A stretch of DNA of 5,031 nucleotides from the NCBI GenBank assembly GCA_910588875.1, contig CAJURT010000075.1, forward strand, positions 1-5,031, written 5' to 3'. This document shows positions 1 to 5,031 of this stretch, one piece after another (the stretch's first letter is position 1; each line of letters starts with the position of its first letter). The position numbers were made by a program, and so were the translations under genes. Origin of the DNA: an uncultured Lachnospiraceae bacterium. GTDB lineage: Bacteria > Bacillota > Clostridia > Lachnospirales > Lachnospiraceae. The notes under the pieces are model-generated. The model worked only from the letters and a program-made list of their open reading frames with translations. It was not told the origin of the DNA and ran no database searches.

Positions 1-1
1 A

Positions 2-112
2 TTTCAACGGGATAAAAGCGTAATTGGAAAACATGTAAGAAATATTTTTAAAGAGGGCGAGTTAGTAAAAGAAGCAGTTTGGGCAAAATTTGCCTATACT
101 GCTTCTCAATAG
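2..112 (+). pseudogene. 3' fragment of a RhuM-family protein, apparently truncated
   Basis: A reading frame enters at the left edge of the window and runs 36 codons to a TAG stop at 110-112. It includes the stretches FQRDKSVIGKHVRNIFKEGE and AVWAKFAYTAS. From memory of the family, this matches the conserved N-terminal part of RhuM-type proteins (Virulence_RhuM), where a helix-turn-helix-like segment with RDKS..I..H..NIF.EGEL is followed by a V.AKFATTA(S/A)DGK.Y motif and then a longer YNLDVIISVGYRV region. Here the frame breaks right after TAS with Q and stop, and I find no continuation of the family in the other forward frames of the next 100 bases. The protein therefore lacks most of its expected length and is probably a decayed remnant. 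RhuM proteins occur in mobile and accessory regions, and their biochemical role is poorly defined. A natural short variant cannot be excluded because the start lies outside the window. Confidence 0.72.
70..106. repeat. 37-base imperfect palindrome inside the RhuM fragment
   Basis: The outer arms AGAAGCAGT (70-78) and ACTGCTTCT (98-106) are perfectly complementary. After one T/T mismatch (79/97), pairing continues with T80-A96, a G81/T95 wobble and GGCAAA (82-87) against TTTGCC (89-94), centred on A88. The tip must open to form a real loop. No T-run follows on the + strand, so it is not a canonical terminator. It overlaps coding sequence for KEAVWAKFAYTAS, so it may be a by-product of that protein sequence. 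Confidence 0.6.
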
Positions 113-225
113 AGAAATTTCATTCTGAATCTTGCGAAAAGCTTTTTTCTTTAAATAAAAAACTGACAATTATGGAAAAAATAAATCGTTATCTAATTAT
201 CTGAAAATTTCCATCAAAAAAAGAC
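113..225. other. AT-rich intergenic stretch with no gene
   Basis: This stretch is close to 25% G+C and has stops in all forward frames. It holds an 8-base palindrome GAAATTTC (114-121), an AAAAGCTTTT palindrome followed by T-rich sequence (137-150), and an A-tract (216-222) just upstream of the promoter -35 that could act as an UP-like element. I see no RNA gene, no terminator with a convincing stem, and no recognisable regulator operator. Confidence 0.6.
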
Positions 226-254
226 TTTACAAATTCCCTCATCCGTAGTATCAT
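226..254 (+). promoter_or_regulatory. Sigma-A (sigma-70) type promoter for gltB
   Basis: The -35 box TTTACA (226-231) and the -10 box TATCAT (249-254) each match the housekeeping consensus at five of six positions and are separated by the ideal 17 bases. A seven-A tract lies just upstream (216-222). The predicted transcription start is near 261, giving a leader of about 57 bases before the gltB ATG. No extended -10 TG is present. I could not recognise a GlnR/TnrA-type TGTNA-N7-TNACA site or a clear LysR-type box around it, so the mode of nitrogen regulation is not visible. Confidence 0.72.
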
Positions 255-272
255 CGATAAAAAATTAAATCA

Positions 273-294
273 CCCGGCAGGGTATCCGGCCGGG
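273..294 (+). promoter_or_regulatory. GC-rich hairpin in the gltB leader
   Basis: CCCGGC (273-278) pairs with GCCGGG (289-294). Inside, an A/G mismatch (279/288) is followed by GG (280-281) pairing with CC (286-287), closing a GTAT loop. The stem sits in an otherwise AT-rich leader, about 12 bases after the predicted transcription start and 8 bases before the ribosome binding site. It has no downstream T-run and does not include the ribosome site, so it is more likely an mRNA 5'-end structure or protein-binding element than an attenuator. No known riboswitch class is recognisable. Confidence 0.5.
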
Positions 295-302
295 GGGCGA
301 TC

Positions 303-309
303 AGGAAGG
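303..309 (+). promoter_or_regulatory. Ribosome binding site of gltB
   Basis: AGGAAGG lies 8 bases before the ATG at 318. The frame is open upstream only to a TAA at 258-260, with no ATG, GTG or TTG codon between that stop and 318, so this site fixes the start of gltB. Confidence 0.85.
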
Positions 310-317
310 ACAGGATT

Positions 318-4879
<4,562 letters not shown>

Positions 4880-4886
<7 letters not shown>

Positions 4887-4934
4887 ACCCTTTGGAAAAC
4901 GAAGTTTTCCAAATTTAAATGGGTTCATCCGACT
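4880..4934. repeat. Nested palindromic repeat, copy 1, overlapping the gltB stop
   Basis: The outer arms GGATGAACCC (4881-4890) and GGGTTCATCC (4921-4930) are perfect inverted repeats. Stacked inside are TTTGGAAAAC (4891-4900) and GTTTTCCAAA (4904-4913) around a GAA loop. A 7-base TTTAAAT (4914-4920) is left as a one-sided bulge. The folded form is a 20-base-pair hairpin with one asymmetric bulge. The gltB stop codon (4884-4886) lies in the left arm. No T-run follows on the + strand, so it is not a textbook terminator, although the structure could protect the mRNA 3' end or stall polymerase. It is identical over 55 bases to the copy at 4977-5031. Confidence 0.93.
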
Positions 4935-4935
4935 T

Positions 4936-4962
4936 GGCAGGTGCCGCGCAGCGGCGCGTGCC
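4936..4962. repeat. GC-rich hairpin in the spacer between the two palindromes
   Basis: GGCA (4936-4939) pairs with TGCC (4959-4962). After a G/G mismatch (4940/4958), GTGCCGC (4941-4947) pairs with GCGGCGC (4951-4957), using one G/T wobble, around a GCA loop. The stem totals 11 pairs and is unrelated in sequence to the flanking palindromes. The spacer (4935-4976) continues with a short unstructured tail ending in TTTAAA. There is no T-run right after the stem, so an intrinsic terminator is unlikely. Confidence 0.75.
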
Positions 4963-4976
4963 GTTACCGATTTAAA

Positions 4977-5031
4977 AGGATGAACCCTTTGGAAAACGAA
5001 GTTTTCCAAATTTAAATGGGTTCATCCGACT
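4977..5031. repeat. Nested palindromic repeat, copy 2, reaching the window edge
   Basis: This is base-for-base identical to 4880-4934 with an offset of 97. Its arms are at 4978-4987 with 5018-5027 and at 4988-4997 with 5001-5010. The identity ends on the left at 4976 (A, against G at 4879) and is cut on the right by the end of the window, so the true unit may be longer. Read on the minus strand, the hairpin is followed by TTTT then AAATC, which could give weak termination of any transcript arriving from the right. Confidence 0.93.

Noticed and set aside
136..150. Possible intrinsic terminator (AAAAGCTTTT followed by T-rich sequence)
   Set aside because: The palindrome has no loop and only A/T pairs flanking one GC step, so there is no stable stem in front of the T-run.
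172..204. 10-residue frame MEKINRYLII upstream of the promoter
   Set aside because: It has no ribosome binding site, lies upstream of the predicted gltB transcript, and is so short that chance in AT-rich DNA explains it.

Overview
The window is dominated by one complete gene on the + strand: gltB (318-4886), which encodes the large (alpha) subunit of an NAD(P)H-type glutamate synthase of 1522 residues. All four expected domains and the key catalytic and cluster residues are readable. The gene is moderately GC-rich, while the 270 bases upstream are strongly AT-rich (30 G/C in positions 121-240). The AGGAAGG ribosome site, the sigma-A-like promoter and the style of the protein suggest a Firmicute, most likely a gut clostridium of the Lachnospiraceae type. 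That placement is inference from composition and general protein character, not from a database match.

Positions 1-112 hold the end of a reading frame that enters from outside the window and looks like a RhuM-family protein. It stops abruptly inside the conserved part of that family, so it is probably a truncated relic. It also contains a long imperfect palindrome (70-106). Positions 113-225 are AT-rich with no gene. A good promoter follows (TTTACA, 17 bases, TATCAT; 226-254), then a roughly 57-base leader with a GC-rich hairpin (273-294), a ribosome binding site (303-309) and the gltB start.

After gltB there is no room for its usual partner gene gltD within the window. Instead there are two identical 55-base copies of a nested palindrome (4880-4934 and 4977-5031), 97 bases apart. 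The 42-base spacer between them carries its own strong GC hairpin. The gltB stop codon lies inside the left arm of the first copy, and the second copy runs to the last base of the window, so the array may continue.

Functionally, gltB would release ammonia from glutamine, channel it to 2-oxoglutarate and make glutamate, using electrons delivered by a GltD partner that must be encoded elsewhere or just beyond the window. I see no convincing novel multi-gene system here. The most interesting material is the palindromic repeat array fused to the 3' end of gltB, followed by the RhuM relic and the leader hairpin.
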